In this document: positions 1 to 8,328 of the stretch, one piece after another
Layout of the letters: every line of letters starts with the position of its first letter
Numbering within the stretch: the stretch's first letter is position 1
Assembly (NCBI RefSeq): GCF_024448895.1
Contig: NZ_JAMOIC010000013.1
Span: 1 to 64,000, forward strand
Direction: 5' to 3'
DNA length: 64,000 bases
Source of the DNA: Stutzerimonas stutzeri
GTDB taxonomy: Bacteria > Pseudomonadota > Gammaproteobacteria > Pseudomonadales > Pseudomonadaceae
Notes under the pieces: model-generated
The model's input: the letters and a program-made list of their open reading frames with translations, nothing else
Database searches by the model: none
Told to the model about the DNA's origin: nothing
Program-made: the position numbers and the translations under genes

Positions 1-2
1 AA

Positions 3-140
3 AACCAGAACCGCTTCGTTGTCGCGCGCTCGGTGATCGAGGCGGAATTCGCCGAGGCCGGTTTCGACATCCTCGACCGCAATGACTTCCTCCCGGGCTA
101 CGCCATGTGGCGGGTCTACGTGCTGCGCAAGCGGGGTTGA
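3..140 (+). CDS. 3' end of a probable SAM-dependent methyltransferase (partial)
   Basis: An open frame enters from the left edge and stops at the TGA at 138-140, giving 45 residues that end in VLRKRG. The stretch AEAGFDILDRNDFL followed by YAMWRVYVLRK resembles the last strands of class I SAM-dependent methyltransferases, where a hydrophobic strand precedes the C-terminus. The next gene begins 2 bases after the stop, so the two are probably cotranscribed. No catalytic motif is visible because the N-terminus lies outside the window, so the family call rests only on the C-terminal pattern and is tentative. Confidence 0.4.
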   Translation, partial: NQNRFVVARSVIEAEFAEAGFDILDRNDFLPGYAMWRVYVLRKRG

Positions 141-142
141 AC

Positions 143-862
143 ATGAGCCGACCACTCGTATTGCCTGCCCGTGAAGCGCGTACCAGCACCTTCCAGCGTT
201 GGTGGAGCACGCAGGGCGAATGGGTTGAGGAACCCAACCAGCGCCGCGCCGGCGAAAGCGGTGTGCAACGGATACGCCTGCGCGATCCGCAGCAGCCGCT
301 GCTGTACTGCAAACGGCAGATTGGCCACCTGTATCGGTCGCCGCTGCATCCTCTCGGCCGGCCCACGGTGCTGCGCGAACTGCAGGCGCTGCAAGCATTC
401 GGCCGGCTCGGCGTGCAGGTGCCGGAACTGGTCTACTGCGGGACCCGGCAGCAAGCCGGTCAGTGGCAGGCGCTGCTGGTGACGGCGGAACTGGAGGGTT
501 TCATCAGCCTGGAGGACTGGTATCAACAGGACTTGGGGGAGCGCTTCGGTCCGGCGGTACAGGAGCGCATGCTCGCGGCGGTCGGGATCACCCTGGCGCG
601 CATTCATCAGGCACGCTGGCAGCATGGCTGCTGCTATCCCAAGCACATCTTCATCAGGGCTCAGGGTGAAGATGACGCGACCCGTGTCGAGGTCGCGCTG
701 CTTGATCTGGAAAAGAGCCGTCGCCGGCTACGTCGCAGTGCCGCTGCACGGCATGACCTGCGCCAGCTCAAACGTCATCGCCAGGCCATGCCGGAACAGG
801 ACTGGCGACGATTGCTGACTGCCCACGGCACGTTCAGCCAGATGCGCTGCGATGTCATCTAA
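143..862 (+). CDS. Lipopolysaccharide kinase InaA/WaaP-like protein
   Basis: This 239-residue protein has the look of the small InaA/RfaY/Kdo-kinase family, which are protein-kinase-fold enzymes that phosphorylate sugars of the LPS inner core on the cytoplasmic side. Visible marks are an N-lobe lysine in LYCKRQIG, a catalytic-loop equivalent HGCCYPKHIFI around residue 165 and a metal-binding DLEKSRRR around residue 200. The ATG at 143 is preferred over an upstream GTG-type start because it lies just after the preceding stop and begins with a sensible N-terminus. The upstream partial gene is 2 bases away, and the decayed dgkA follows, so this was probably a small envelope-lipid operon. The exact sugar acceptor cannot be told. 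Confidence 0.8.
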   Translation: MSRPLVLPAREARTSTFQRWWSTQGEWVEEPNQRRAGESGVQRIRLRDPQQPLLYCKRQIGHLYRSPLHPLGRPTVLRELQALQAFGRLGVQVPELVYCGTRQQAGQWQALLVTAELEGFISLEDWYQQDLGERFGPAVQERMLAAVGITLARIHQARWQHGCCYPKHIFIRAQGEDDATRVEVALLDLEKSRRRLRRSAAARHDLRQLKRHRQAMPEQDWRRLLTAHGTFSQMRCDVI

Positions 863-923
863 GCCGGCCCGCGTGATGAGCGATGGCGCGGCAAGCGTTG
901 ACGTGCCGGTTGGTGGTGCGGTT

Positions 924-1147
924 ATGAAAGGGCGCAGCGGGGGGCTGGCGCGCATCTGGTATGCCGCCGGCTACTCCGCCGCCGGCCTCAAGGCCGCCTA
1001 TCGGGGCGAGGCGGCGTTCCGCCAGCGGGTGCTGCTGAACCTGCGTTGATTCCAGCCGCCTTGCTGTTCGACGTCAGCGGCCTCGAGCGTGCCGTGCTGA
1101 TCGCCGTGGCGATTCTCGGCCTGATCGTCGAATTGCTCAATTCGGAG
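924..1147 (+). pseudogene. dgkA: Decayed diacylglycerol kinase dgkA (frameshifted and truncated)
   Basis: From the ATG at 924 the frame reads like the N-terminus of DgkA (AAGYSAAGLKAAYRGEAAFRQ), the integral membrane enzyme that recycles diacylglycerol to phosphatidic acid. At about 1045 the frame hits a TGA, and homology resumes in another frame (LIPAALLFDVSGLERAVLIAV...LIVELLNSE) until about 1147. There it stops abruptly and is replaced by sequence with no DgkA character. An intact DgkA is about 120 residues; the final 45-50, including the last membrane helix and the conserved region after ELLNS, are missing. There is therefore one indel plus a lost 3' end, and the product should be inactive. 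A sequencing error could explain the indel but not the missing end. Confidence 0.75.
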
Positions 1148-1208
1148 GTAAGCCGCAGAAAAAGTGTAGGAGCAGTAACGGTCCGCTTTTGGCCGATATC
1201 GGTCATCT

Positions 1209-2108
1209 CTACCTATCCAACCCCGGCATACCCCTCTCCAACCTAGGACAAGCCCACTCCACAAACGCCCGCACCCTTGGCGACAGCTGCAACGCGTGCG
1301 GGTAGACGAGTTGGATCGGCAGGTCCTTCGGTTCGTAATCCCTGAGCACCCTTAATAGACGACCATCAGCCAGTTCGTCGGCGACCTGATAGTGCATCAG
1401 CCGCGTGATGCCGAGGCCTTGCACGCAGGCCAGGCTGGCGGCGCGGATCTGGTTGCAGGTCAGGCGTGGGGCGATCTCCTCGGCCTGTTCCTTCTCGCCG
1501 TGGCGGTAGTACCAGTGGAGGCCCTGGGCGGCGAAGGCGATGCAGGCGTGGTCCTTGAGTGCCGCTGGGGTGTCGATGGCGGGGGCTGTGCCCAGGTAGT
1601 CGGGGCTGGCGCAGGTGACCAGCCGGGTGCTGCCGATCTGCCGGGCGACCATGGCCGAGTCGGGCAGATGGCCGATGCGCAAAGCGAGGTCGAGGCGTTC
1701 GTCGAGCAGCGGGACGATCTGGTCGCTCAGGTTCAGCTCCACCCGGATTTCTGGATGTTCCTTGAGAAATTCGTTCACCAGCGGCGCAACGTAACGCTGG
1801 CCGAACTCCATCGGTGCGGTGATGCGCAGCAGGCCGCGGACGGCGCCGTCGCTGGCCTCCAAGCGCTGCTCCATATCGGCGAAGTCCGCCAGCATGCGCC
1901 GGCTCCAGGCCAGGTACTCAGCGCCCTCGTCGGTGAGGGCCATGCGCCGGGTGCTGCGATTCAGCAGGCGCACGCCGAGATGGCGCTCCAGCGCGGCCAG
2001 TGAGCGCACCACCGACGCCACGGATTGCCCGGTGGCATCGGCGGCCGAGCTCAGGCTGCCGTTGTCTACGATGCGAACGAAGTTGGCCATTGCCTTGAGC
2101 TTGTCCAT
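1209..2108 (-). CDS. LysR-family transcriptional regulator
   Basis: A 299-residue LysR-type regulator of normal length. The N-terminal winged HTH covers residues 1-60 (FVRIVDNGSLSSAADATGQSVASVVRSLAALERHLG), and the remainder is the two-lobed periplasmic-binding-like effector domain. It is divergent from the VOC-GST gene pair that starts at 2222, with a 113-base shared promoter region. By the usual LysR logic it probably controls that pair and itself. The 3' end runs up against the ruined dgkA. The effector is unknown; the subclass with RLLNRSTRR commonly regulates detoxification or small-molecule oxidoreductase genes. Confidence 0.9.
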   Translation of the reverse strand: MDKLKAMANFVRIVDNGSLSSAADATGQSVASVVRSLAALERHLGVRLLNRSTRRMALTDEGAEYLAWSRRMLADFADMEQRLEASDGAVRGLLRITAPMEFGQRYVAPLVNEFLKEHPEIRVELNLSDQIVPLLDERLDLALRIGHLPDSAMVARQIGSTRLVTCASPDYLGTAPAIDTPAALKDHACIAFAAQGLHWYYRHGEKEQAEEIAPRLTCNQIRAASLACVQGLGITRLMHYQVADELADGRLLRVLRDYEPKDLPIQLVYPHALQLSPRVRAFVEWACPRLERGMPGLDR

Positions 2109-2221
2109 TGCTACCCCTGGATTTGTGCGATTGCTGCATAGATGTTGTCAGGCCGGCGGCATAGGTGAAACCTGCAGGGCGGCTGACACTTCAGGGACTG
2201 AGGTCTTTTGGAGTTTCGCAC

Positions 2222-2650
2222 ATGCATCAATCAGCCAGCCCCGCCCGCATTCTCGCCTACGACCACATCGGTATTCGTGTCAGCGACCGGCCGCGCGCGA
2301 TGGCCTTCTACCAGGCGCTGGGCTTCGTCGAGAGCGCGAGCTTTCCGCTGTTCGAGGCGAACGAAATGCTCAGCCCGGATGGCGTGCGCATCAACCTGAT
2401 CTTCAACGGTGCGCGTGCGCCTGATGCGCACAACGTGCTGCTGGATGCGCCGGTCAAGCGGCCCGGCATGACCCATCCGGCATTTATCGTCGATGACCTC
2501 ACGGCGCTCCAGCATTGGCTCGAGGCGCAGGGCATCGTCATCACCGAGGGGCCGCATCCCATCGGCCCGCGGCGGATCGCGCTGTTCATCCGCGATCCGG
2601 ACGGCAACGTTCTGGAATTCAATCAGCTCATCAGAGGAGGTGCGCAATGA
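2222..2650 (+). CDS. VOC-family (glyoxalase/bleomycin-resistance-like) protein
   Basis: This 142-residue protein has the paired beta-alpha-beta-beta-beta modules of the vicinal oxygen chelate fold. DHIGIRVSDRPRAMAFYQALGF opens the first module and HPAFIVDDLTALQHWLEAQG the second, and it ends in the typical DPDGNVLEF. Metal ligands are expected at the His near residue 15, the His in HPAF and the Glu in VLEF. The ATG at 2222 is used because homology begins directly after it; the frame is open further upstream but unlike the family. Its stop overlaps the GST start by 4 bases (ATGA), so the two are translationally coupled. Substrate is unknown; together with a GST it suggests handling of an electrophile. 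Confidence 0.85.
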   Translation: MHQSASPARILAYDHIGIRVSDRPRAMAFYQALGFVESASFPLFEANEMLSPDGVRINLIFNGARAPDAHNVLLDAPVKRPGMTHPAFIVDDLTALQHWLEAQGIVITEGPHPIGPRRIALFIRDPDGNVLEFNQLIRGGAQ

Positions 2651-3234
2651 AACTGTACGACCTGGGTCCATCCGGCAACTGCTACAAGGTGCGGCTGTTC
2701 GCTGCGCTGGCAAATATCGACCTTGAACTGGTAGCCGTGGATTTCGCCAATGGCGCGCACAAGGAGCCGCCGCTGTCAGAGCTGAACCCGCTGGGGCAGT
2801 TGCCGATTTTGGATGATGCCGGGCATATCGTCCGCGACTCGCAGGCCATTCTGGTCTACCTCGCCGGCGCTTACGGCGGCCTGGCGTGGTGGCCGGACAA
2901 TCCGCGCGGGCAGGCGGAGATTGTGCAGTGGCTGTCCTTCACCGCGAACGAGATCCAGCAGAGCCTGAATGCGGCGCGGCTGGTTCAGAAGTTCGGCTAT
3001 CCGCTGGACAAGGCCGCAGCGCTGGCCAAGGCACCGGCGGTGCTCAAGCTGCTGGACGATCATCTGCAGCGCCACGACTGGCTGGCGATCGACCGGCCGA
3101 CCATCGCTGATTGCGCGGTCTACCCCTACGTGGTGCTGGCGCCGGAAGGGGATGTGGATCTCACGCCGTACAGTCACGTCGCCCGCTGGATGGAGCGGCT
3201 GGAAGCGTTGCCGGGCTATCTGCCCAAGCCCTGA
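2647..3234 (+). CDS. Glutathione S-transferase family protein
   Basis: A 195-residue soluble GST. The thioredoxin-like N-domain begins MKLYDLGPSGNCYKVRLF, where the Ser/Asn of PSGN is the likely glutathione-activating residue, and contains the gamma-Glu-binding segment DSQAILVYLA around residue 65. The helical C-domain follows, with the N-capping motif TIADCAVYPYV around residue 155. The start at 2647 overlaps the VOC stop by 4 bases and has an RBS (AGAGGAGG) inside the end of the VOC gene. It probably acts together with the VOC protein under the divergent LysR gene. The 3' end faces the next LysR gene, 10 bases away, so the two converge. Confidence 0.9.
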   Translation: MKLYDLGPSGNCYKVRLFAALANIDLELVAVDFANGAHKEPPLSELNPLGQLPILDDAGHIVRDSQAILVYLAGAYGGLAWWPDNPRGQAEIVQWLSFTANEIQQSLNAARLVQKFGYPLDKAAALAKAPAVLKLLDDHLQRHDWLAIDRPTIADCAVYPYVVLAPEGDVDLTPYSHVARWMERLEALPGYLPKP

Positions 3235-3244
3235 CCTGCGCTAA

Positions 3245-4150
3245 TCAGGTGCGCTCTTGCCCCTCGGCCTTGAGGAAATCGACGAAGGCTCTGAGGGGCG
3301 AGGGCATGTGACGGCGGCCGTGGTAGTAGAGATACGGGCCGTCGAAGGACTGCCACCAGTCTTCGAGGATGGGCGTCAGGCGTCCATCGGCCAGCGGCTC
3401 GCGGATGAAGTCCTCGAAGGTGTAGATGACGCCGAGGCCGTTGATTGCCGCGCTGGTCTTCAGGTCATGGGAGGAGGTCACGAGCTGGCCGTGTGGCGGC
3501 ACGCGCAGGGTTCGGCCGTCCTTCTCGAACTCGAAAATACTCACCTTGCCGCTCTCGAAACGATGGCCGAGCAGCTGGTGCTCGGTCAGCTCGGATGGGT
3601 GCCGCGGCGTGCCGTGGGCGGCGAGATAGGCAGGCGCAGCGGCGGCGACGAAGCGTTGCCGGCGCGGGCCGATGGGGATGGCGATCATGTCCTTGGCCAG
3701 GCTTTCCTCGTAGCGCACGCCGGCGTCGTAACCGGCGGCGATGACGTCGATAAAAGTATTTTCCATCACCACTTCGACGTTCACCGCTGGGCAGAGCTTG
3801 AGGAAGCGGCTCAACAGGTCCGGCAACAGGAAGCGCGCCACCGGCACCGGCACGTTCAGCTTGAGGGTGCCGACCGGCCGGTGGGCGTCATCGTCAAGGT
3901 CATTGAATGCCGCGCTTATTTCGTCGAGCGCCGGGCGCAGGCGTTCCAGCAGCCGCTCCCCCGCGCTGGTCGGGGTGACGCTGCGGGTGGTGCGGTTGAG
4001 CAGGCGCAGGCCCAGGTCGTTTTCCAGGCGACGTATGCAATCGCTCAGCGAAGACGCCGACATGCCGCGTTTCTGCGCGGCAGCGCGAAACCCTCCGGCT
4101 TCGACCACGGCGGCAAACAGCGTGACATCACTCAGGTTGGGTTGACGCAT
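3245..4150 (-). CDS. LysR-family transcriptional regulator
   Basis: A 301-residue LysR regulator. The HTH lies in residues 5-60 (FAAVVEAGGFRAAAQKRGMSASSLSDCIRRLENDLG) and is followed by RLLNRTTRSVTPT and a complete effector-binding domain. It is divergent from the SDR gene at 4300, with 149 bases between the two starts. That gap holds the imperfect dyad-like stretch TATCACTATCTGATCGTACG, a plausible but unproven operator. The likely target is the SDR gene, since this subclass usually regulates an adjacent oxidoreductase. The effector is unknown. Confidence 0.9.
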   Translation of the reverse strand: MRQPNLSDVTLFAAVVEAGGFRAAAQKRGMSASSLSDCIRRLENDLGLRLLNRTTRSVTPTSAGERLLERLRPALDEISAAFNDLDDDAHRPVGTLKLNVPVPVARFLLPDLLSRFLKLCPAVNVEVVMENTFIDVIAAGYDAGVRYEESLAKDMIAIPIGPRRQRFVAAAAPAYLAAHGTPRHPSELTEHQLLGHRFESGKVSIFEFEKDGRTLRVPPHGQLVTSSHDLKTSAAINGLGVIYTFEDFIREPLADGRLTPILEDWWQSFDGPYLYYHGRRHMPSPLRAFVDFLKAEGQERT

Positions 4151-4299
4151 GGGAGCCTCCTTGAATTCCTCGACTGTACGAGCGAACGAACAGCCCGTCC
4201 ATGTTTGCCTGGATTATCACTATCTGATCGTACGCTGATACTTCATCCGTCGGCCGCCTCTGCCTGAGGCAAGCCATTCACGATGAAGAGGAAACGATC

Positions 4300-5346
4300 A
4301 TGGCGCAGAGAAACGCAACCGAGCCGGGCGGCCATGCCCGGCCATTGATGAAGCTGGCCAGAACGCTGATCGCAGGGGTGGCTCTGGCTGGGACACTGGC
4401 CGTCGAAGCCGCCAACCGGCCATCGCCAAAACCGGACTGGAGCCTGGCCGACATGCCGGCCCAGACCGGCCGCATCGTGCTGGTCACCGGCGGCACCAGC
4501 GGTATGGGTTACGAGGATGCACTGGCGCTGTCGCGCGCTGGCGCGGAGGTCATCATTGCCGCGCGCAACGCCGAGCGCGGGCAGGAGACGATCGAGCGGA
4601 TACGTGAGCAGGTTCCGGACGCCCGCGTGCAGTTCGAGGCTGTTGATCTGGCCAACCTGGCCTCGGTGCGCAGCCTCGCCGAGCGCCTTCAGGAGCGCTT
4701 GCCGCGCCTGGATGTACTGATCAATAACGCCGCGATCATGGCGCCGCCTAAGCGTGGGACCTCGGCCGATGGCCACGAGCTGCAGCTGGCGACCAACTAT
4801 CTCGGCCCGTTCACCCTGACCGCACTGCTGATGCCGTTGCTTTTGGAAAGCGACGACGCCCGGGTGGTCAGCCTGTCCAGCATCGCGGCGGGTCGAGGTC
4901 AACTGAACTTCGCGGACCTGCAGGCCGAGCAGGGCTACAACCCCTACGCCACCTACGCGCAGTCCAAGCTGGCGGTGCTGATGTGGGCGATGGAGCTGCA
5001 GCGCCACAGCGATACCGCCGGCTGGGGCATCCGCAGCATTGCCGCGCATCCCGGTGTCGCCGTCACCGAGCTGGTCGAGCGTGGGCCGGGGTTGGAAAGC
5101 GAGTTCGCCGCCAACTGGGCCAAGGACCGCGACAAGTACCACTCCGCTGCCCAGGGCGCGCTGCCGACCCTGTATGCCGCGACCGCGCCGGAAGCGGTCG
5201 GCGGCGCCTATTACGGGCCGACCGGCGATGAGGAGAAACGTGGGCCGCTGGGCTTTGCCACGGTTCCCGACGCCGCCGCGAACCAGGCCGATGCCGCCGA
5301 GCTGTGGCAGCTGTCGGAACGGATGACCGGTGTGAGCTACCCATGA
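4300..5346 (+). CDS. SDR-family oxidoreductase with an N-terminal export-like segment
   Basis: A 348-residue short-chain dehydrogenase/reductase. The nucleotide-binding TGGTSGMGYEDALALSRAG starts near residue 64, the NNAA motif is LINNAAIMAPP, and the active-site Tyr-Lys pair is in YAQSKLAV near residue 222. It resembles the WW-domain oxidoreductase/retinol-dehydrogenase-like SDRs. Ahead of the Rossmann fold are about 60 extra residues with a positively charged and hydrophobic run (KLARTLIAGVALAGTLAVEA), like a signal peptide or membrane anchor. An alternative ATG at 4348 would begin exactly at that segment. Divergent from the LysR gene at 4150. A GC hairpin and T-rich stretch follow the stop. 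Substrate unknown. Confidence 0.85.
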   Translation: MAQRNATEPGGHARPLMKLARTLIAGVALAGTLAVEAANRPSPKPDWSLADMPAQTGRIVLVTGGTSGMGYEDALALSRAGAEVIIAARNAERGQETIERIREQVPDARVQFEAVDLANLASVRSLAERLQERLPRLDVLINNAAIMAPPKRGTSADGHELQLATNYLGPFTLTALLMPLLLESDDARVVSLSSIAAGRGQLNFADLQAEQGYNPYATYAQSKLAVLMWAMELQRHSDTAGWGIRSIAAHPGVAVTELVERGPGLESEFAANWAKDRDKYHSAAQGALPTLYAATAPEAVGGAYYGPTGDEEKRGPLGFATVPDAAANQADAAELWQLSERMTGVSYP

Positions 5347-5352
5347 ACCCTC

Positions 5353-5400
5353 GGGCGCGGGCCGCCTTGCGCTCGCGCCCTGTTACCTCTCTTCCTTTTT
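5353..5400 (+). terminator. Probable rho-independent terminator after the SDR gene
   Basis: Seven-base arms GGGCGCG (5353-5359) and CGCGCCC (5374-5380) enclose a 14-base loop and are followed by a T-rich run ending in TTTTT at 5396-5400. The T-run is displaced from the stem, so termination may be partial. The next gene starts at 5414. Confidence 0.4.
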
Positions 5401-5413
5401 CAGGAGCGCGCCC

Positions 5414-6733
5414 ATGAGCACGCCATCCGTTGTGCATCGCCTGAGCGCCATGATCAATGCCGAGGAACACGAGCTACGCCCGGCACTGAGTGGTTTCCTG
5501 CTGTTCTTCTTCCTGTTCGCCGGCTACTTCATGCTGCGCCCGATCCGCGAGTCGATGGGCATCGCGGCGGGGGTGGAGAACCTGCAATGGCTGTTTACCG
5601 CGACGTTCTTCGTCATGCTCGCGGCCGTGCCTCTGTTTGCCTGGCTCAGCTCTCGCGTACCGCGGCTGCATTTCGTCGACTGGGTGTACGGCTTCTTCTG
5701 CTTGAACCTGCTGCTGTTCTCCGCGCTGTTTCTACTGCAGGACGAAAACCCCTGGCTGGCGCGGGTGTTCTACGTATGGATCTCGGTCTACAACCTGTTC
5801 GTCGTGTCCGTGGCCTGGAGCCTGATGGCGGACGTGTTCGACAGCGCCCAGGCCAAGCGGCTGTTTGCCTTCATCGCCGCCGGGGCGAGCGTCGGCGGGC
5901 TGGTCGGGCCGGCGCTCAGCGCGTTGCTGATCGGCAGTCTGGGAGAGGCGGGGTTGATGCTGCTCGCCGCGCTGCTACTGGGCGGCGCGCTGGCACTCAA
6001 GGTCTCGCTCATGCGCTGGCGTGAAGTCGGCGGAGCAGGGCGCCCTGGCGCGACCCCGGCGGAGAGCACGCGCAAGCCGGTGCCGGGCAACCCGTTCAGC
6101 GGGATGACGCGGGTGCTGCAGTCTCCCTATCTGCTCGGCATCGCCGGCTTCGTGGTGCTGCTGGCCACCGTGACGACCTTTCTTTACTTCGAGCAAGCGC
6201 GCCTTGTGGCCGAACTGTTCCCCGACCGGGCGGCGCAGGTTCGGGTGTTCGGCACTATTGATGTGGTCGTCCAGGCCGGGGCACTGCTGTCTCAGCTGTT
6301 CATCACCGGACGGCTGGCGCAGAAGCTGGGCGTGCGCGTGTTGCTTGCGATCGTGCCGCTGCTTGTTTGCGTCGGCTTTATTGGCCTGGCGCTGATGCCC
6401 AGCTTCGCTTTGCTCGCAGCGTTGATGATTGTGCGCCGGATCGGCGAGTACGCTTTCGTCCGGCCCGGCCGCGAGATGCTCTTCGCGCCGCTGGATGCGG
6501 AGAGCAAGTACAAGGCGAAGAACGTCATCGATACGGTCGTCTATCGCGCCGGTGATGCCGTCAGCGGTTGGGGAAAGACTGCACTGGACATGTTCGGTCA
6601 GGGCGCCGGCCTGGTCGCCGTGGCCGGCGCAATCTGCGCGCTGCTATGGGCCTATCTTGGATGGCAACTGGGCAAACAAGCTGATTATGGTCAGCAAAGC
6701 AAAGCGCCTGAACCGGATGTGATCCGTGTCTGA
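5414..6733 (+). CDS. NTP/NDP-exchange-type (Npt1/Npt2-like) MFS transporter
   Basis: A 439-residue polytopic inner-membrane protein with about 12 hydrophobic segments. It shows features of the ATP:ADP-antiporter-like branch of the major facilitator superfamily that occurs in free-living proteobacteria: an opening GYFMLRPIRESMGI in helix 1, SVAWSLMADVFDSAQAKRLFAFIAAGASVGGLVGP between helices 4 and 5, and a late REMLFAPLDAESKYKAKNVIDT loop. In this branch the true substrate is usually unknown, and nucleotide exchange should not be assumed. It follows the SDR gene by 67 bases with a possible terminator between, and converges on the PACE gene. Confidence 0.75.
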   Translation: MSTPSVVHRLSAMINAEEHELRPALSGFLLFFFLFAGYFMLRPIRESMGIAAGVENLQWLFTATFFVMLAAVPLFAWLSSRVPRLHFVDWVYGFFCLNLLLFSALFLLQDENPWLARVFYVWISVYNLFVVSVAWSLMADVFDSAQAKRLFAFIAAGASVGGLVGPALSALLIGSLGEAGLMLLAALLLGGALALKVSLMRWREVGGAGRPGATPAESTRKPVPGNPFSGMTRVLQSPYLLGIAGFVVLLATVTTFLYFEQARLVAELFPDRAAQVRVFGTIDVVVQAGALLSQLFITGRLAQKLGVRVLLAIVPLLVCVGFIGLALMPSFALLAALMIVRRIGEYAFVRPGREMLFAPLDAESKYKAKNVIDTVVYRAGDAVSGWGKTALDMFGQGAGLVAVAGAICALLWAYLGWQLGKQADYGQQSKAPEPDVIRV

Positions 6734-6768
6734 AGGCGGCCAGCTTGACGCGCTGGCCTGAGCAGGTG

Positions 6769-7221
6769 TTATCCGTGAGCGGCGCGCGCATTTCGACGTA
6801 CGTACCGCTCACGCATGATGTCGTATACCCAGTTGAAGCCCAGGGTGTACGGCAAGAAGAACAGGATCAGGCCGATGTCCAGCAACAGCGCCTCGAGCAG
6901 GCCAATCTCCAGCCACCATGCGGCAAGCGGCACGACCAGGACGATGAGTCCAAGCTCGAACAGTGTCGCGTGAAGCATCCGTATACCGATGCCGCGCTCG
7001 AATCCTAGCCTCGCCTGGGCTCGATCGAACAGCATGTTGAACGCCATGTTCCAGAGCATCGCGACCGCAGAGAACATCGCAGTGAGGGCGCCAACGTGAG
7101 CGAGTGGGCGCTCCATCACCCAGGCAAGTGTCGGCGCGCAGATGGCCACGGCAATGAGCTCGAACGTGATGGCGTGTCCGGCTCGTTCGGTAAAACTGCG
7201 TTTGGGGGCTGAGCTTTGCAT
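6769..7221 (-). CDS. PACE-family (AceI-like) multidrug/biocide efflux transporter
   Basis: A 150-residue protein with four hydrophobic helices arranged as two tandem bacterial transmembrane pair domains, the architecture of PACE efflux pumps such as Acinetobacter AceI. The diagnostic marks are ERAGHAITFELIAVAI in helix 1, with the conserved Glu of FE, then AMLWNMAFNMLFDRAQ, and the second-repeat HATLFELGLIVLVVP and FNWVYDIMRERY. Family members export chlorhexidine, proflavine or short diamines by proton exchange. A LysR gene starts 86 bases away on the other strand, the arrangement seen for aceI and aceR, which suggests induction by substrate. The specific drug or polyamine cannot be inferred. 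Confidence 0.88.
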   Translation of the reverse strand: MQSSAPKRSFTERAGHAITFELIAVAICAPTLAWVMERPLAHVGALTAMFSAVAMLWNMAFNMLFDRAQARLGFERGIGIRMLHATLFELGLIVLVVPLAAWWLEIGLLEALLLDIGLILFFLPYTLGFNWVYDIMRERYVRRNARAAHG

Positions 7222-7307
7222 TCGGGATTTCGTATGTGTGGTCGATCACGGCTATATTCATCGCTTAAACCCTCAATTCATAGTTGGCTTCCATCGGCTT
7301 AACCGAT

Positions 7308-8183
7308 ATGACCTTGTCTCCTGAATCACTCGAATCCTTCGTTCATGCGGCTACCTGCGGCTCGTTCAGCGCGGCGGCCAGACGCCTTGGCAAAAGCCAG
7401 TCGACCATAAGCGAGGCGATCGCCCGGCTGGAAATCGACCTTGGGGTCGAACTGTTCGTGCGTGGGGCTCGCCAGCTGAAGCTCACCGAAGCGGGAGGAA
7501 CGCTGCTCGTACATGCCGAACAGGTATTAGTCGCTGGCGAAGGGCTCAAGCGGCATGCGGCAATGCTGGCGGGTGGGCTGGAAGCGAGGCTGACGCTAGC
7601 GCTATCGGATGCCTACCAGCACGGCCAGCACGAGGAGCGACTGTGCGAGCTGGATCAGCGCTACCCGGATCTCGAATTCGAATGCCTGATCGCTGAGGGC
7701 GCGGATGTGATTGATCTGGTCAGCCAGGGTCGAGCGCATGTCGGGTTGATCGCAGCACAACCTGGCTACGACGCGGCTATCGCCCATGCACGCTTGGCAC
7801 ACGGCGCGATTTTCGGGATTTTCGTGCGACATGATCATCAGCTCGCCACTCTCGAATCGGTCGATACGGAGGCGCTGGCTCAATGGCGTCGGTTGCGTTT
7901 GAGATCGGTGGTCGGCAGCGACACCAATGACGACGACATGGGCATCGTCAGCACGCGATGCTGGACGGCACCTGACCACGTGCTGTTGATGGAAATGGCG
8001 GCGCTTGGATTTGGCTGGGCCATCCTGCCTAGGTCCCTGGTCCAGGCTTACGAACCTGGCCGGCTCAAGGAGCTCGCCATGAATGGCTGGCCCAGGCAGA
8101 CGGCGGTCGATGCGGTCTGGTCTCGACAGCGGCCGCTAGGCCCAGCAGCGGCATGGTTGCTAGATCGCCTGATCAAGTTCTAA
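7308..8183 (+). CDS. LysR-family regulator, probable regulator of the PACE pump
   Basis: A 291-residue LysR regulator. The HTH lies in residues 4-60 (LESFVHAATCGSFSAAARRLGKSQSTISEAIARLEIDLG), with an effector domain after it. The ATG at 7308 is chosen because the HTH follows directly; an in-frame ATG at 7284 adds only eight uncharacteristic residues. It is divergent from the PACE efflux gene with an 86-base gap, mirroring aceR-aceI, so control of the pump is the best guess. It converges with the nuclease gene across 145 bases in which I see nothing. Confidence 0.9.
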   Translation: MTLSPESLESFVHAATCGSFSAAARRLGKSQSTISEAIARLEIDLGVELFVRGARQLKLTEAGGTLLVHAEQVLVAGEGLKRHAAMLAGGLEARLTLALSDAYQHGQHEERLCELDQRYPDLEFECLIAEGADVIDLVSQGRAHVGLIAAQPGYDAAIAHARLAHGAIFGIFVRHDHQLATLESVDTEALAQWRRLRLRSVVGSDTNDDDMGIVSTRCWTAPDHVLLMEMAALGFGWAILPRSLVQAYEPGRLKELAMNGWPRQTAVDAVWSRQRPLGPAAAWLLDRLIKF

Positions 8184-8328
8184 GCGTCAAGGCAGACAGC
8201 CGTGGCGGCGGCTCCGGATGAGCGTGTTACCCAAGCTGCCGGTTATTTCGTGATTCGAGGCGATCCTGCAGCGACGGCGCGTTCGGTTGCGCTTGACGTC
8301 ACTCCCAGGCGTGAGGCGAGAAGCCTAT

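Noticed and set aside
3257-4267. A 336-residue frame antisense to the second LysR gene
   Set aside because: Long antisense frames are common in GC-rich DNA; the LysR frame is a clear full-length protein.
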